The notes beneath the pieces were generated by a model. The model was not told where the DNA came from, searched no databases, and worked only from the letters and a program-made list of their open reading frames with translations. From Planctomycetaceae bacterium (lineage in GTDB: Bacteria > Planctomycetota > Phycisphaerae > SM23-33), in NCBI GenBank assembly GCA_021371965.1, contig JAJFVE010000111.1:62001-126000 (forward strand): a DNA stretch of 64,000 nt, given 5' to 3'. Shown piece by piece: positions 32,270 to 41,330 of the stretch. Position 1 is the stretch's first letter. Each line of letters opens with the position of its first letter. The translations under genes and the position numbers were made by a program.

Positions 32270-34160
32270 TTCTGTTGGTTGCATTCTTCCTGAGCATTTC
32301 GCGCATGGTCGCGGCCAGGTGCGTGCCGTCGAGGCCGACTCGCCCTAGCTGCTCGCTGCGCGAGGCGTGCGAGATGAACTTATCGGGCAGGCCCGCCAGG
32401 CGGACGTTGGAGGCGTCGAGCCCTTTTTGTGCGGCCAGTTCCAGCACGGCTGAGCCCAGCCCGCCGACGACGGCGTGGTCTTCCACCACCAGCAGCGGGC
32501 GGCGGCTGGCGATCAGGGTTGCGAGGGTCGCCGCGTCGAGCGGCTTGGCGAATCGGGCGCTGTAGACAGCCGTCTCGATGCCGTTGCCGGCCAATTCCCC
32601 CGCGGCGTCGAGGGCCTGCTCGACCATCGCGCCGTAGGCGAAGATGGCCGCGTCGGCGCCTTCGCGCACGCAGCGGCTCTTGCCCAGCTCGAACGGCGGG
32701 CATGGGCCTTGCAGCGGCGGGGGAATCTCGTCGCGCGGGTAGCGGATGGCCACAGGACCCTCCAGCGACAGCGCAAAGGTCATCGCGGCCCGCAGTTCTT
32801 CGGCGTCGCCGGGGGCCATCAGCACCATGCCCGGCACGGCGCGGAACATCGCGATGTCCATGAAGCCCTGGTGCACGGCACCGTCCGAGCCGACCAGGCC
32901 CGCGCGGTCCATGCACAGCAGCGCCGGCAGCTTTTGCAGCGCCAGTTCCTGGAAGACCTGGTCCACCGCGCGCTGCATGAAGGTCGAATAGATCGCCACG
33001 ACCGGCCGCAGCCCCGCGCGCGACAGCCCGGCCGCCATCGCCACCGCGTGCGACTCGCTGATGCCCACGTCGACGAATCGGCCCGGATATGCCGCGCGGA
33101 ACTCCGACAGTCCCGTCCCGTCGGGCATGGCAGCCGTGATGGCCATGATGCGTTCATCCGCCGCGGCCAGGTCCACCAGGATCTCCGAGAACGCCGCCGT
33201 CCAGGAGGGGTTCTCGGTCTTGGCGAAGACGGCCTTGCCTTCCTCGATGACGTACGCCGGCGGGCTGTGGAACCGGCAGGGGTCTTCGACGGCGTATTGG
33301 CAGCCGCGGCCCTTTTGCGTGTGAACGTGCAGGACGACGGGCTGGTTGACGGCCGCCAGGCGGCCCAGGATGTGCACCAGGGCGTGGATGTTGTGCCCGT
33401 CGACGGGGCCGAAATACGCGATGCCCAGCGACTCGAAGAAGCTGCCCCCGTGCAGCGTGGTCCGCAGGCCGGCCTTGATCTGGCGGAGGGCTTCAGAAAT
33501 TTCCTCGCCCAGCGGCAGGCGCTGGAGCATGGTCTCGGTCGACTGCTTGATGTCGCTGTACGTGTGCGAGGTGCGGACGCGGTCCAACATGCCCGCCAGG
33601 GCGCCCTGCGAGGGGTCGATCGACATCGAGTTATCATTGAGCACGATCAGGAACTGCCGTTTGAGCAGCGCCGCGTTGTTGAGCCCCTCCAGCGACAGGC
33701 CGTTGACGATGCTCCCATCGCCCACCACCGCCACCACGCGCGTGTCGCGCCCGGCGATCTGGTCGGCCCAGGCCATCCCCGCCGCCGTCGATATCGCCGT
33801 GCCGGCGTGGCCGGTGGCGAACAGGTCGTACAGGCTCTCGGACGGGGCGGGAAAGCCGCTGATGCCCCCGGCCTGGCGCAGCGTGGAGAACCGTTCGCCG
33901 CGCCCCGTCAGCAGCTTGTGGGCGTAGCACTGGTGGCCGACGTCCCAGAGCAGCCGGTCGTGCGAGAAATCGAAGACGTTGTGCAGCGCGACGGTCAACT
34001 CCGCGATGCCCAGGTTGCTGGCCAGGTGCCCGCCGTTGCTCGAGACGACCTCGATGATCCGCTGCCGCAACTCGTCGGCGACCTGCACGAGCTGCTCCTC
34101 GCTGAGGCGGCGCAACTGGTGCGGCGTGACGATCCTGTCGAGCAACCGTTGCTGTGGCAT
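32265..34160 (-). CDS. dxs: 1-deoxy-D-xylulose-5-phosphate synthase
   Basis: The product has 631 residues. It makes DXP from pyruvate and glyceraldehyde 3-phosphate, the first step of the MEP isoprenoid route. The thiamine-diphosphate motif VVGDGSIVNGLSLEGLNNAA leads to LIVLNDNSMSIDPSQG, and the N-terminal LRQRIIEVVSSNGGHLASNL and VGHQCYAHKLLTGR are typical. The transketolase domain SHAVAMAAGLSRAGLRPVVA and the C-terminal domain are present. I chose the ATG at 34160, with GAGGAAG upstream. It follows ispA on the same strand. Its last codons AGT TAG lie in a repeat. Confidence 0.96.
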   Translation of the reverse strand: MPQQRLLDRIVTPHQLRRLSEEQLVQVADELRQRIIEVVSSNGGHLASNLGIAELTVALHNVFDFSHDRLLWDVGHQCYAHKLLTGRGERFSTLRQAGGISGFPAPSESLYDLFATGHAGTAISTAAGMAWADQIAGRDTRVVAVVGDGSIVNGLSLEGLNNAALLKRQFLIVLNDNSMSIDPSQGALAGMLDRVRTSHTYSDIKQSTETMLQRLPLGEEISEALRQIKAGLRTTLHGGSFFESLGIAYFGPVDGHNIHALVHILGRLAAVNQPVVLHVHTQKGRGCQYAVEDPCRFHSPPAYVIEEGKAVFAKTENPSWTAAFSEILVDLAAADERIMAITAAMPDGTGLSEFRAAYPGRFVDVGISESHAVAMAAGLSRAGLRPVVAIYSTFMQRAVDQVFQELALQKLPALLCMDRAGLVGSDGAVHQGFMDIAMFRAVPGMVLMAPGDAEELRAAMTFALSLEGPVAIRYPRDEIPPPLQGPCPPFELGKSRCVREGADAAIFAYGAMVEQALDAAGELAGNGIETAVYSARFAKPLDAATLATLIASRRPLLVVEDHAVVGGLGSAVLELAAQKGLDASNVRLAGLPDKFISHASRSEQLGRVGLDGTHLAATMREMLRKNATNRS

Positions 34161-34176
34161 CAATTCTTCCTCAAGC

Positions 34177-34226
34177 CTGCACGGGCGAGACGCCCGTGTG
34201 ACTCATGGGCAAGATGCCCATGCTAC
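34177..34226. repeat. GTAGCACGG-family palindromic repeat
   Basis: GCACGGGCGAGACGCCCGTG (34179-34198) and CATGGGCAAGATGCCCATG (34204-34222) are two palindromes in tandem, ending GCTAC. The element begins beside the dxs ribosome-binding site and ends two bases before the ispA stop (34228-34230), filling the whole gap in the ispA-dxs operon. Confidence 0.8.
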
Positions 34227-34227
34227 T

Positions 34228-35121
34228 TTAGTTTGTCCGCCGCGTCAGCAGGTCCGCCAAGTCCGCCAGGTCTGCGCCGCGCGGCCCCAGCGGGGCCAAG
34301 GCTGCGACCGCCTTTGCGGCAAGTGCATCCGCCAGTTCGGCCGCGCCCTGCATGCCCAGTTCTGTCACGGCGGTCCGCTTGGCCTGGCGGCTGTCCTTGC
34401 CGGGCGTCTTGCCCAGCTCGCCGGCGCTGCCAGTGACATCCAGGATGTCGTCGACGACCTGAAACGCCAGGCCCAGCATCTGCCCGTAGGCCCGCAGGGA
34501 TTCCACTATTGTATCGGCTGCACCGCCGCAGATACCCCCCAGAACTGTGGCGGCCGCTATCAGGGCGGCGGTCTTGCGCTGGTGAATGCGCTGCAGGCCC
34601 TCGATTCCCTTTTCTACGGCGCAGAGATTCATGTCGGCCACTTGCCCGGCGATGAGCGCCGCCCCGCCGGCCGCGCCGGCCAGTTCGCTCACCAGTTGCC
34701 CCGCGCGGGGCCCGCCGCCGAGCAGGCCAAACGCCCGCGTCAGCAGCGCGTCGCCGACGAGAATCGCCATCGCCTCGCCGAACTTGACGTGAGCGGTGGG
34801 GCGCCCCCGCCGCAGCGCGTCGTCGTCCATCGCCGGCAGATCGTCATGCACGAGGCTGTAGCAGTGGATCAACTCCACCGCTGCGGCGCAGCGCCCGACG
34901 AGTTCCGCCTGCGGCGCAGTGTCGCCGCCGACGGCCGTGGCTGAAAGGTACACCAGCGACGGGCGCAATCGCTTACCGCCTTCGGTGCAGTATCGCATCG
35001 CCGCCGCCAGCGACTCGGGCGTGCCCGGCTCGACCAGCCACTTCGCCAGGTCACCCTCAAATCGCCGCCCGCACGGGCCCAGCAGATCATGGAGCGTGCG
35101 TGTTGTTCTTTCCTGAGTCAT
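34228..35121 (-). CDS. ispA: polyprenyl (farnesyl/geranylgeranyl) diphosphate synthase
   Basis: The product has 297 residues. It has the first aspartate-rich motif (SLVHDDLPAMDDDALRRGRP), the second (FQVVDDILDVTG), the chain region GGKRLRPSLVYLS and the RIHQRKTAALIAA segment. It condenses isopentenyl diphosphate with allylic diphosphates, making FPP or GGPP. Two residues between the aspartate pairs of motif one (DDxxxxDDD) place it in the bacterial IspA group. It is upstream of dxs on the same strand, a common isoprenoid operon. I chose the ATG at 35121, although no clear ribosome-binding site is seen. Confidence 0.93.
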   Translation of the reverse strand: MTQERTTRTLHDLLGPCGRRFEGDLAKWLVEPGTPESLAAAMRYCTEGGKRLRPSLVYLSATAVGGDTAPQAELVGRCAAAVELIHCYSLVHDDLPAMDDDALRRGRPTAHVKFGEAMAILVGDALLTRAFGLLGGGPRAGQLVSELAGAAGGAALIAGQVADMNLCAVEKGIEGLQRIHQRKTAALIAAATVLGGICGGAADTIVESLRAYGQMLGLAFQVVDDILDVTGSAGELGKTPGKDSRQAKRTAVTELGMQGAAELADALAAKAVAALAPLGPRGADLADLADLLTRRTN

Positions 35122-35151
35122 GGAATGCAACTGGAGATTATACCCAGAAAA

Positions 35152-35246
35152 ACCAGTAGCCGGTAGCCGGTAGCCAGTAACGGGGATTAATGCGAATCTG
35201 ACTGGCTACGGGCTACTGGCTACTGGCTACCATACCGGCTACTAGC
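35152..35246. repeat. heptamer-repeat hairpin (GTAGCCG type)
   Basis: The left arm CAGTAGC, CGGTAGC, CGGTAGC, CAGTAAC (35154-35181) and the right arm CTGGCTA, CGGGCTA, CTGGCTA, CTGGCTA, CC (35201-35231) pair across a loop of about 20 bases. A further ACCGGCTACTAGC follows. It fills the divergent gap between ispA and lpxA. Confidence 0.85.
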
Positions 35247-35313
35247 TTTTCCGCCGCAATCTGTGATAATGTGCGGCCTTGTTGCGCGGGCCAGGCCCGC
35301 AGGAGTTTTGGCA

Positions 35314-36141
35314 ATGTCGAAAATACATCCCACCGCCATCGTGGACGCCGGGGCCCAACTGGGCGATGACGTGGAAATCGGTCCCTACTGCATCGTCGAA
35401 GACGGTGTCACCCTCGGGGCCGGCACGGTCCTGCGCTCGGGCGTGGTGATCCGTCGCTACACCACGATGGGCCAAGGCAACTTCGTCGACAGCCACACCG
35501 TCATCGGCGGCGACCCGCAGGACTTCAAGTTCGACCCCAAGCAGGTCAGCTACGTTCGCATCGGCGACCATAACATCATCCGCGAGTACGTCACCATCTC
35601 TCGCGCCACCGGCGAGGGCAACACGACGGTCGTCGGCAACAACACGATGTGGATGGCCAGTGCCCATGCCGGGCACAACGCCGTCATCGAAGACAACGTC
35701 ATCCTCGTCAACGGCTCGGCTGTCGGCGGCCACGCCACCGTCGGCACCGGCGCGATCCTGTCAGCCCACGCCCTGGTGCACCAGTTCTGCTGGATCGGTC
35801 GCAACGTCATGACGCAGGGGCAGAGCGGCTTCAGCACGCATGTGGCGCCCTTCACGCTCTGCGCAAACATCAACTGCTGCGTCGGTCTCAACGCCATCGG
35901 CCTGCGGCGAAACCCCAAGGTCACCGAGAAAGATCGCGCCGAGGTGAAGGAAGCCTTCAAGCTGGTCTATCGCCGGCACCTGTCGGCCAAGGAGTCACTC
36001 GCCGCGATGGACGCCCATACCGAGTGGGGGTGGGCGGCATCGGAGTTCCGCCAGTTCATCCGCAACGTGCGCGAGGCGCGCAAGCCCCACAATCGCGGCC
36101 TGTGCCCGCTGCGCCGCCGCGTCATGACCGGCGAGGAGTAA
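35314..36141 (+). CDS. lpxA: UDP-N-acetylglucosamine acyltransferase
   Basis: The product has 275 residues. The left-handed beta-helix hexapeptides start at IHPTAIVDAGAQLGDDVEIG. The catalytic region MASAHAGHNAVIED has His118 and His121, the latter corresponding to the general base of E. coli LpxA. GNFVDSHTVIGGDPQDFKF and a C-terminal helical part (RNPKVTEKDRAEVKEAFKLV) are typical. It makes the first step of lipid A. AGGAG is eight bases before the ATG at 35314. The stop overlaps a downstream ATG (TAATG). Confidence 0.95.
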   Translation: MSKIHPTAIVDAGAQLGDDVEIGPYCIVEDGVTLGAGTVLRSGVVIRRYTTMGQGNFVDSHTVIGGDPQDFKFDPKQVSYVRIGDHNIIREYVTISRATGEGNTTVVGNNTMWMASAHAGHNAVIEDNVILVNGSAVGGHATVGTGAILSAHALVHQFCWIGRNVMTQGQSGFSTHVAPFTLCANINCCVGLNAIGLRRNPKVTEKDRAEVKEAFKLVYRRHLSAKESLAAMDAHTEWGWAASEFRQFIRNVREARKPHNRGLCPLRRRVMTGEE

Positions 36142-36146
36142 TGACA

Positions 36147-37406
36147 ATGGCCGCGCTGATTGATACCGCTTCGCTGCAGCAGGCCGTCCGCCGCTGTATC
36201 GCGTCGACCCCCATCACCGACATCCATACGCACCTCTTCCCGCCCTCGCACGGGGGACTGATGCTATGGGGTATCGACGACCTGCTGACGTACCACTACC
36301 TGGTTGCGGAACTGTTCATGGTAGCCCCGCGGTCGCTGACTCCGGAAAAGTTCTGGGCCATGCCCAAGGCCGCCCAGGCCGACCTGGTCTGGAAGCACGT
36401 GTTCATCGAGGGCGGGGCAATGAGCGAAGTGGCCGGCGGCGTGGTGACCACCCTCAACCTGCTGGGCATCGACGCCGGCCCACGCGACCTGAGCAGCATC
36501 CGCAAGTGGTACGCGGCGCAAACGGCCGAGGATTATCTCGCCCGCGTCTTCGAGCAGACGCACATCGACTACGCCGTGATGACCAACGACCCGTTCAAGG
36601 CCGAAGAGGTCAAGTGCTGGAAGGCCAAGCCCGTACGGCCGGTGCCGGCGTTCCTCAAGACCGCCCTGCGCATCGACACTCTGATTGTGGATTGGCCCGG
36701 AGCCTGCCGGCTGTTGCAGACCCAGGGCTACGACGCCCAGCCCGCCGGCGGCAGCGTCAGCTTCGCAGAGGCCCGCAGGTTCCTTCTCGATTGGGCGAAG
36801 ATTCTCAAGCCGACGTACCTGGCGGCCTCGCTGCCGCCGACGTTCGTGTATCCCGAAGGCACGACCGCACCGCAGGTGGTGCAGAATGTCGTCGTGCCGG
36901 TGGCGATGGAGTTGGGCGTGCCGCTGGCGATGATGATCGGCGTGCGCCGCGGCGTGAACCCGCCGCTGCGCGACGGCGGCGACGGCCTGGGCGTGGCCGA
37001 CGTGCGGGCGGTGGAAAATCTCTGCCGCGAGTTCCCCTCCGCCAAGTTCATCGTGACGATGCTCGCCCGGGCGAACCAGCACGAGTTGACGGTGCTCGGC
37101 CGCAAGTTCCGCAATCTGCACATCGAGGGCTGCTGGTGGTTCTGCAACAACGCCAGCATCATCGAAGAGATGACCCGCATGCGCCTGGAGCTGCTGGGGA
37201 CGGCCTTCACGCTCCAGCACAGCGACGCGCGCGTGGTCGACCAGGTGATCTACAAATGGGCCCACGCCAAGCGCATCGCTGAGAAAGTGCTCGTCGAGCG
37301 CTACACGAAACTCTTCAACGACGGCTGGCGGCCGACCGAGCCCGAGATCGCCCGCGACATTCGCAACCTCTTCGGCGGTGCATTTAAGGCGTTCCTGGCG
37401 AAGTGA
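36147..37406 (+). CDS. uronate isomerase-like amidohydrolase
   Basis: The product has 419 residues. The first metal site is TDIHTHLFPP (His27, His29), followed by WGIDDLLTYHYLVAELF, both characteristic of uronate isomerases (UxaC). The TIM barrel continues with PLAMMIGVRRGVNPPL and CWWFCNNASIIEEMTRMRL. It is likely to isomerise a hexuronate or a related sugar acid, but it is somewhat divergent from UxaC. GAGGAG at 36133-36138 fits the ATG at 36147 better than the ATG at 36141 that overlaps the lpxA stop. A functional link with lpxA is not apparent. Confidence 0.85.
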   Translation: MAALIDTASLQQAVRRCIASTPITDIHTHLFPPSHGGLMLWGIDDLLTYHYLVAELFMVAPRSLTPEKFWAMPKAAQADLVWKHVFIEGGAMSEVAGGVVTTLNLLGIDAGPRDLSSIRKWYAAQTAEDYLARVFEQTHIDYAVMTNDPFKAEEVKCWKAKPVRPVPAFLKTALRIDTLIVDWPGACRLLQTQGYDAQPAGGSVSFAEARRFLLDWAKILKPTYLAASLPPTFVYPEGTTAPQVVQNVVVPVAMELGVPLAMMIGVRRGVNPPLRDGGDGLGVADVRAVENLCREFPSAKFIVTMLARANQHELTVLGRKFRNLHIEGCWWFCNNASIIEEMTRMRLELLGTAFTLQHSDARVVDQVIYKWAHAKRIAEKVLVERYTKLFNDGWRPTEPEIARDIRNLFGGAFKAFLAK

Positions 37407-37422
37407 TCTTCCGCGTTCTGGA

Positions 37423-37539
37423 AGAGAGCACGAATGTCACGAATGAAGCTAATGCAGAAATAAGGAACGGCATAGAAGCGCGCACATCAGTTTTGTTGTT
37501 TCTTCTATTCGCCCCATTCGTGACATTCGTGTTCTCTTT
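37423..37539. repeat. nonamer inverted repeat (CACGAATGT type)
   Basis: Arms 37423-37445 and 37517-37539 match in inverted orientation at 22 of 23 positions and are each built of CACGAATG units nine bases apart. Seventy-one bases lie between them. The element lies between the convergent uronate isomerase-like and proC genes. It is the same kind of site as the heptamer and octamer hairpins, with a longer period. Confidence 0.8.
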
Positions 37540-37561
37540 GGGCGACGCAGGATTCTCGCGG

Positions 37562-38374
37562 TTATTTCTTTTTGCCCAGCTCGCGGCTGCGATCGGCGGC
37601 GGCGGCGATAGCTTTGACCAACTTCTCTTTGACCTTCGCGCCGTCGAGGACTTTGATAGCCGCTTCGGTCGTGCCGTGGGGACTGGTGACTTTGGCGCGC
37701 AGGGCTTGGGGAGATTGGGTGCCGGCGGCCAGGAGCTTGGCGGCCCCGGCGCAGGTCTGCGTGGCCAGGAGCAGGGCGGTGCTTTCGGGCAGGCCTTCGG
37801 CCACGCCGGCCTCGATCATCGCCTCTATGAGGTAGAAGAAGTATGCCGGACCCGAGCCCGAGACGGCTGTCACGGCGTCCATCATGTCTTCTTCCACGCG
37901 GACAGTCTTGCCCCGGAAGGCGAAGAACTCCTCCGCCTGGCGCATGTCGCCTTCGCTGGCGCGCGGGCCGGCGCACAGGGCGCTCATGCCCTCGCCCACC
38001 AGCAGCGGCGTGTTGGGCATCACGCGGATGATGCGTCCCTTGCCGCCCAGCCCGCGGTCGATGGCGGCCGTGGTGATTCCCGCGGCGATGGAGATGACGA
38101 GCGTGCCGTCGGTGACGGCGGCGTTGATGCCCGTCAGCACGTCCGTCATCGTCTGGGGTTTGACCGCCAGCACGACGCAGGGACACGCGGCGGGAATGAG
38201 ATTATCTGTCACGGCCTCGGCGCCGATGGCCGTCATCAATTCGCGGCGGTCCGATACCGGATCGGACACCACGACATTGGACGCCTGCACGCGCGGGCTG
38301 TTGTTGACGATGCCCCGGACCAGGGCCTCGGCCATGTTGCCCCCGCCGATGATACCTAGCGTGTAGTTCTGCAT
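37562..38374 (-). CDS. proC: pyrroline-5-carboxylate reductase
   Basis: The product has 270 residues. It reduces P5C to proline with NAD(P)H. The dinucleotide motif is GIIGGGNMAEALVRGI, with later landmarks VVLAVKPQTMTDVL, RVMPNTPLLVGEGMSALCAG, and AVSGSGPAYFFYLIEAMI. A GGAG site lies before the ATG at 38374. It lies downstream of mutS on the same strand, separated by an octamer hairpin. Confidence 0.96.
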   Translation of the reverse strand: MQNYTLGIIGGGNMAEALVRGIVNNSPRVQASNVVVSDPVSDRRELMTAIGAEAVTDNLIPAACPCVVLAVKPQTMTDVLTGINAAVTDGTLVISIAAGITTAAIDRGLGGKGRIIRVMPNTPLLVGEGMSALCAGPRASEGDMRQAEEFFAFRGKTVRVEEDMMDAVTAVSGSGPAYFFYLIEAMIEAGVAEGLPESTALLLATQTCAGAAKLLAAGTQSPQALRAKVTSPHGTTEAAIKVLDGAKVKEKLVKAIAAAADRSRELGKKK

Positions 38375-38385
38375 GCATGCACTCC

Positions 38386-38480
38386 GTTAGCTGGTTGACT
38401 CGTTGACCGGTTAACTCGTTAACTGGAGATGCCCAATTTACCATTAACCAGTCAACCAGTTAACCCAGTCAACCAACTCA
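38386..38480. repeat. octamer-repeat hairpin between proC and mutS
   Basis: The left arm GTTAGCTG, GTTGACTC, GTTGACCG, GTTAACTC, GTTAACTG and the right arm TAACCAGT, CAACCAGT, TAACCCAGT, CAACCAAC have an 8-bp period and are complementary. The right arm ends at the mutS TGA stop (38478-38480). Confidence 0.85.
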
Positions 38481-41126
38481 CAGTTCACTCTTAAGCCTCT
38501 TGAGCGTGTTCATCGCCTCCAGCGGCGTCAGGTTGTTCAGGTCCAGGCCCTTGAGTTCGCGGGCGATCCGCGCGGGGGCGTCGGCGAAGAGGTTGAGCTG
38601 CGCCGCGGCCTGGCGGGCGCGCTCGGCCAACTCGGGCATGTCGAGGCCTTCGGCCAGGTGTGCCTGGAGCTGGGGCAGGATTTCCCGCGCCCGCTCGATG
38701 ACCTCGCGCGGCACGCCGGCCAGCCGCGCCACGTGCACGCCGTAGCTGCGGTCAGTTCCGCCGGTGGTGATCTTGTGCAGGAAGATCACTTCGTCCGCCC
38801 ACTCGCGCACGGCCACATTGAGGTTCTTCGTGCCGTCGAGGAGGCTCTCGAGCTCCGTCAATTCATGGTAGTGCGTGGCGAACAGCGCGCGGCACTTCAC
38901 GCGCAGCGCCAGGTGCTCGCTGATCGCCCACGCCAGCGCCAGCCCGTCGTACGTGCTGGTTCCGCGGCCGACTTCGTCCAGAATCACCAGCGAGCGGCTG
39001 GTGGCGTTGTTGAGGATGTTGGCCGTTTCGACCATCTCGAGCATGAAGGTGCTCAGCCCGCGCGTCAGCTCATCGGCCGCCCCAACGCGGGTGAAGATGC
39101 GGTCGGCCAGGCCGATCATCGCCTCGTCGGCCGGGATGAAGCTGCCCGTCTGCGCCAGCAGCACCAGCAGCGCTACCTGGCGGATGTACGTGCTTTTGCC
39201 GGCCATGTTCGGGCCGGTGATGATCAGCAGGCGGTTGTCCTTGGCGTCCATGACGACGTCGTTAGGCACGAACTGCTCGCGGAGCTGCTCGGCCAGCACC
39301 GGGTGGCGCCCGCCGATGATCCGCAGGACGTTGTCCTGCGTGATTTTCGGTCGCTTGTATCCCCGATGCCGCGCGAGCTGCGCCAGCGAGCCCAGCACGT
39401 CCAGTGTCGCCAGCGCCTCGGCCGCCGCCTGGAATGCAGCCAGATGCGTCGCCAGCGCCAGGCGGAGCTTCTCGAAGATGTCCGCCTCGAGCGCGCGGGC
39501 CCGCTCCTCGGCCGTAAGCACTTCGCTTTCGTACTGCTTGAGCGGCCCGGTGACGTATCGCTCGGCGTTCTTGAGCGTCTGCTTGCGGATGTAGTCCGGC
39601 GGGGCCTTGTCGGCCGTCAGGTGCGAAAGCTCGATGTAGAACCCGAAGACGCGGTTGAAGCCGACCTTGAGGTTGGGCACGCCGATGCGCTGGGCCTCGG
39701 CCGCCTGGTACTCGGCCAGCCACCGCTGGCCGTCGTGGCCGATGGACCGCAGGCGGTCGAGCTCGAGGTCGTACCCTGCCGCGATCACGCCGCCCTCGCG
39801 CAAGATGTTTGGGCAGTCGGGATCGATCGCCCCGGCGATGAGCTGGGCTGGAGCATCCAGCCCCGTCAGGTGCGGGGCCAGCTCGGTGACCAGCTCGCTG
39901 GCGATGCCTTCGAGCATGGCCGCCAGTTTGGGCAGCATCGTCAGCGTCTGACCCAGGGCCACGACCTCGCGCGGGCGCACGCGCGCCAGGGCGATGTTGG
40001 CCGCGATCCGGTCGATCTGCGAGGCGCTCTTGAGCAGCTCGCGCAGGGCGTGCAGGCGGCGCGGATCTTCGGCGAGTTCTTCGATGGCGTCCTGGCGTGC
40101 GACGATCTGGCTGTAGTTGGTCAGCGGAAAGGTCACCCAGCGCTCCAGCAGCCGAGCGCCCATGCCCGTGCACGTCTGGTCGATGCACGCCAGCAGGCTG
40201 CCCGCACGCTGATTGCTGCGCAGCGTGCGGTGAACCTCCAGGCAGCGCAGCGTGTTGCCGTCGATGGCCATGTGGCTGGTGCGCTGGAACTTCCGAAGCT
40301 GCGCGATGTGCGCCAAGGCCGTCTTCTGCGTCTCCCGCAGGTACTCGATCAATGCCCCGGCGGCCGACAGCGAAGGCTCGTAAGCGTCGAAGCCGAAGCC
40401 CTCGAGCGTGTGTACGTGAAAATGTTCCCGAAGCTGCTGCATGGCGGTGTGCATGTCGAACGCCCAGGCACCGCGCGACGTAACGGCGGCGTTTGTACAC
40501 TGGCGGATCGACGCGCGATACGACTGCTCGTCATGCGCTGAACCTTCGGCGATCAGCACCTCGGCCGGTGCGATGCGGACCAGTTCATCCAGCAAGTGCT
40601 CGCAAGGCACGAGCATGGTCCAGAACGCCCCGCTGGAAAGCTCGACCCAGGCCAGTCCCGCCTGCGGCTTGGCGTCTTTCTTTTCGCCGTCGCCGCCTTC
40701 GCCTGTGGCGCCACCCGGCGCAAAGATAGCGGCGAGATAATTCCCCTCATTGCGGTCCAGCAGCGTCTCGTCGGTCAGCGTCCCGGGCGTGATCAGCCGC
40801 GTGACGTCGCGCTTCACCACGCCGACGGCTTCCTTGGGATCCTCAACCTGCTCGCAGATGGCGACGCGATGCCCCGCCTTCACCAGCCGCGCGAGGTAGC
40901 TATCGAGCGCGTGGTAAGGAATCCCCGCCAGCGGCACGGCCGAGGCGCCTTTGCTGCGACTGGTCAGCGCCAGCCCCAACTCCCGCGAGGCAATCTTGGC
41001 GTCTTCATGGAACATCTCATAGAAGTCGCCCATGCGGAACATCAGGATGTACTCGGGGTACTGGTCCTTGAAGACCCTGTACTGCCGCATGGCCGGGGTG
41101 TCAAAGTTGCTGTCCGCTTGCGTCAC
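38478..41126 (-). CDS. mutS: DNA mismatch repair protein MutS
   Basis: The product has 882 residues. The mismatch-binding Phe-x-Glu motif is present in RMGDFYEMFHEDA. The ATPase has Walker A TGPNMAGKSTYIRQVALL, and Walker B/signature VILDEVGRGTSTYDGLALAW. The C-terminal HTH follows. I chose the GTG at 41126, which leaves 12 residues before the conserved MRQYRVFKDQYPEY, as in other MutS proteins. An ATG at 41198 extends the frame through a GATCGAA heptamer array and is unlikely. MutL is not in the window. Confidence 0.95.
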   Translation of the reverse strand: MTQADSNFDTPAMRQYRVFKDQYPEYILMFRMGDFYEMFHEDAKIASRELGLALTSRSKGASAVPLAGIPYHALDSYLARLVKAGHRVAICEQVEDPKEAVGVVKRDVTRLITPGTLTDETLLDRNEGNYLAAIFAPGGATGEGGDGEKKDAKPQAGLAWVELSSGAFWTMLVPCEHLLDELVRIAPAEVLIAEGSAHDEQSYRASIRQCTNAAVTSRGAWAFDMHTAMQQLREHFHVHTLEGFGFDAYEPSLSAAGALIEYLRETQKTALAHIAQLRKFQRTSHMAIDGNTLRCLEVHRTLRSNQRAGSLLACIDQTCTGMGARLLERWVTFPLTNYSQIVARQDAIEELAEDPRRLHALRELLKSASQIDRIAANIALARVRPREVVALGQTLTMLPKLAAMLEGIASELVTELAPHLTGLDAPAQLIAGAIDPDCPNILREGGVIAAGYDLELDRLRSIGHDGQRWLAEYQAAEAQRIGVPNLKVGFNRVFGFYIELSHLTADKAPPDYIRKQTLKNAERYVTGPLKQYESEVLTAEERARALEADIFEKLRLALATHLAAFQAAAEALATLDVLGSLAQLARHRGYKRPKITQDNVLRIIGGRHPVLAEQLREQFVPNDVVMDAKDNRLLIITGPNMAGKSTYIRQVALLVLLAQTGSFIPADEAMIGLADRIFTRVGAADELTRGLSTFMLEMVETANILNNATSRSLVILDEVGRGTSTYDGLALAWAISEHLALRVKCRALFATHYHELTELESLLDGTKNLNVAVREWADEVIFLHKITTGGTDRSYGVHVARLAGVPREVIERAREILPQLQAHLAEGLDMPELAERARQAAAQLNLFADAPARIARELKGLDLNNLTPLEAMNTLKRLKSEL

Positions 41127-41148
41127 GAGGGCGATGATAGCAGGAATA

Positions 41149-41290
41149 GTTCGAAGATCGAAGATCGAAGTTCGAAGAACGGCAGCGCGGACTACCACAG
41201 AGAGGCAGAGAGAAACGAGAGTAGCAAAGGCGTACTAGAAAAAAAGGACGCCAAAGCGCCGCGCGTTAGCGGCGGAGCTTTTTCGCGCGA
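41149..41290. repeat. composite repeat cluster upstream of mutS
   Basis: Heptamers GTTCGAA, GATCGAA, GATCGAA, GTTCGAA lie at 41149-41180. CCACAGAGAGGCAGAGAGAA (about 41193-41214) is the reverse type of the TCTCTGTG nonamer family. GTTAGCGGCGGAGC at 41265-41278 is a left end of the GTTAGCGG family. No gene is seen in 41127-41330. Confidence 0.6.
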
Positions 41291-41330
41291 GGTTCCTGTC
41301 TGTCTTGGTACCTCTTTATCCCAAGACGTC

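Noticed and set aside
41127..41198. MutS start at 41198
   Set aside because: The extra residues (RTSIFDLRT) are translated from a heptamer repeat, and MutS proteins start about 12 residues before MRQY.
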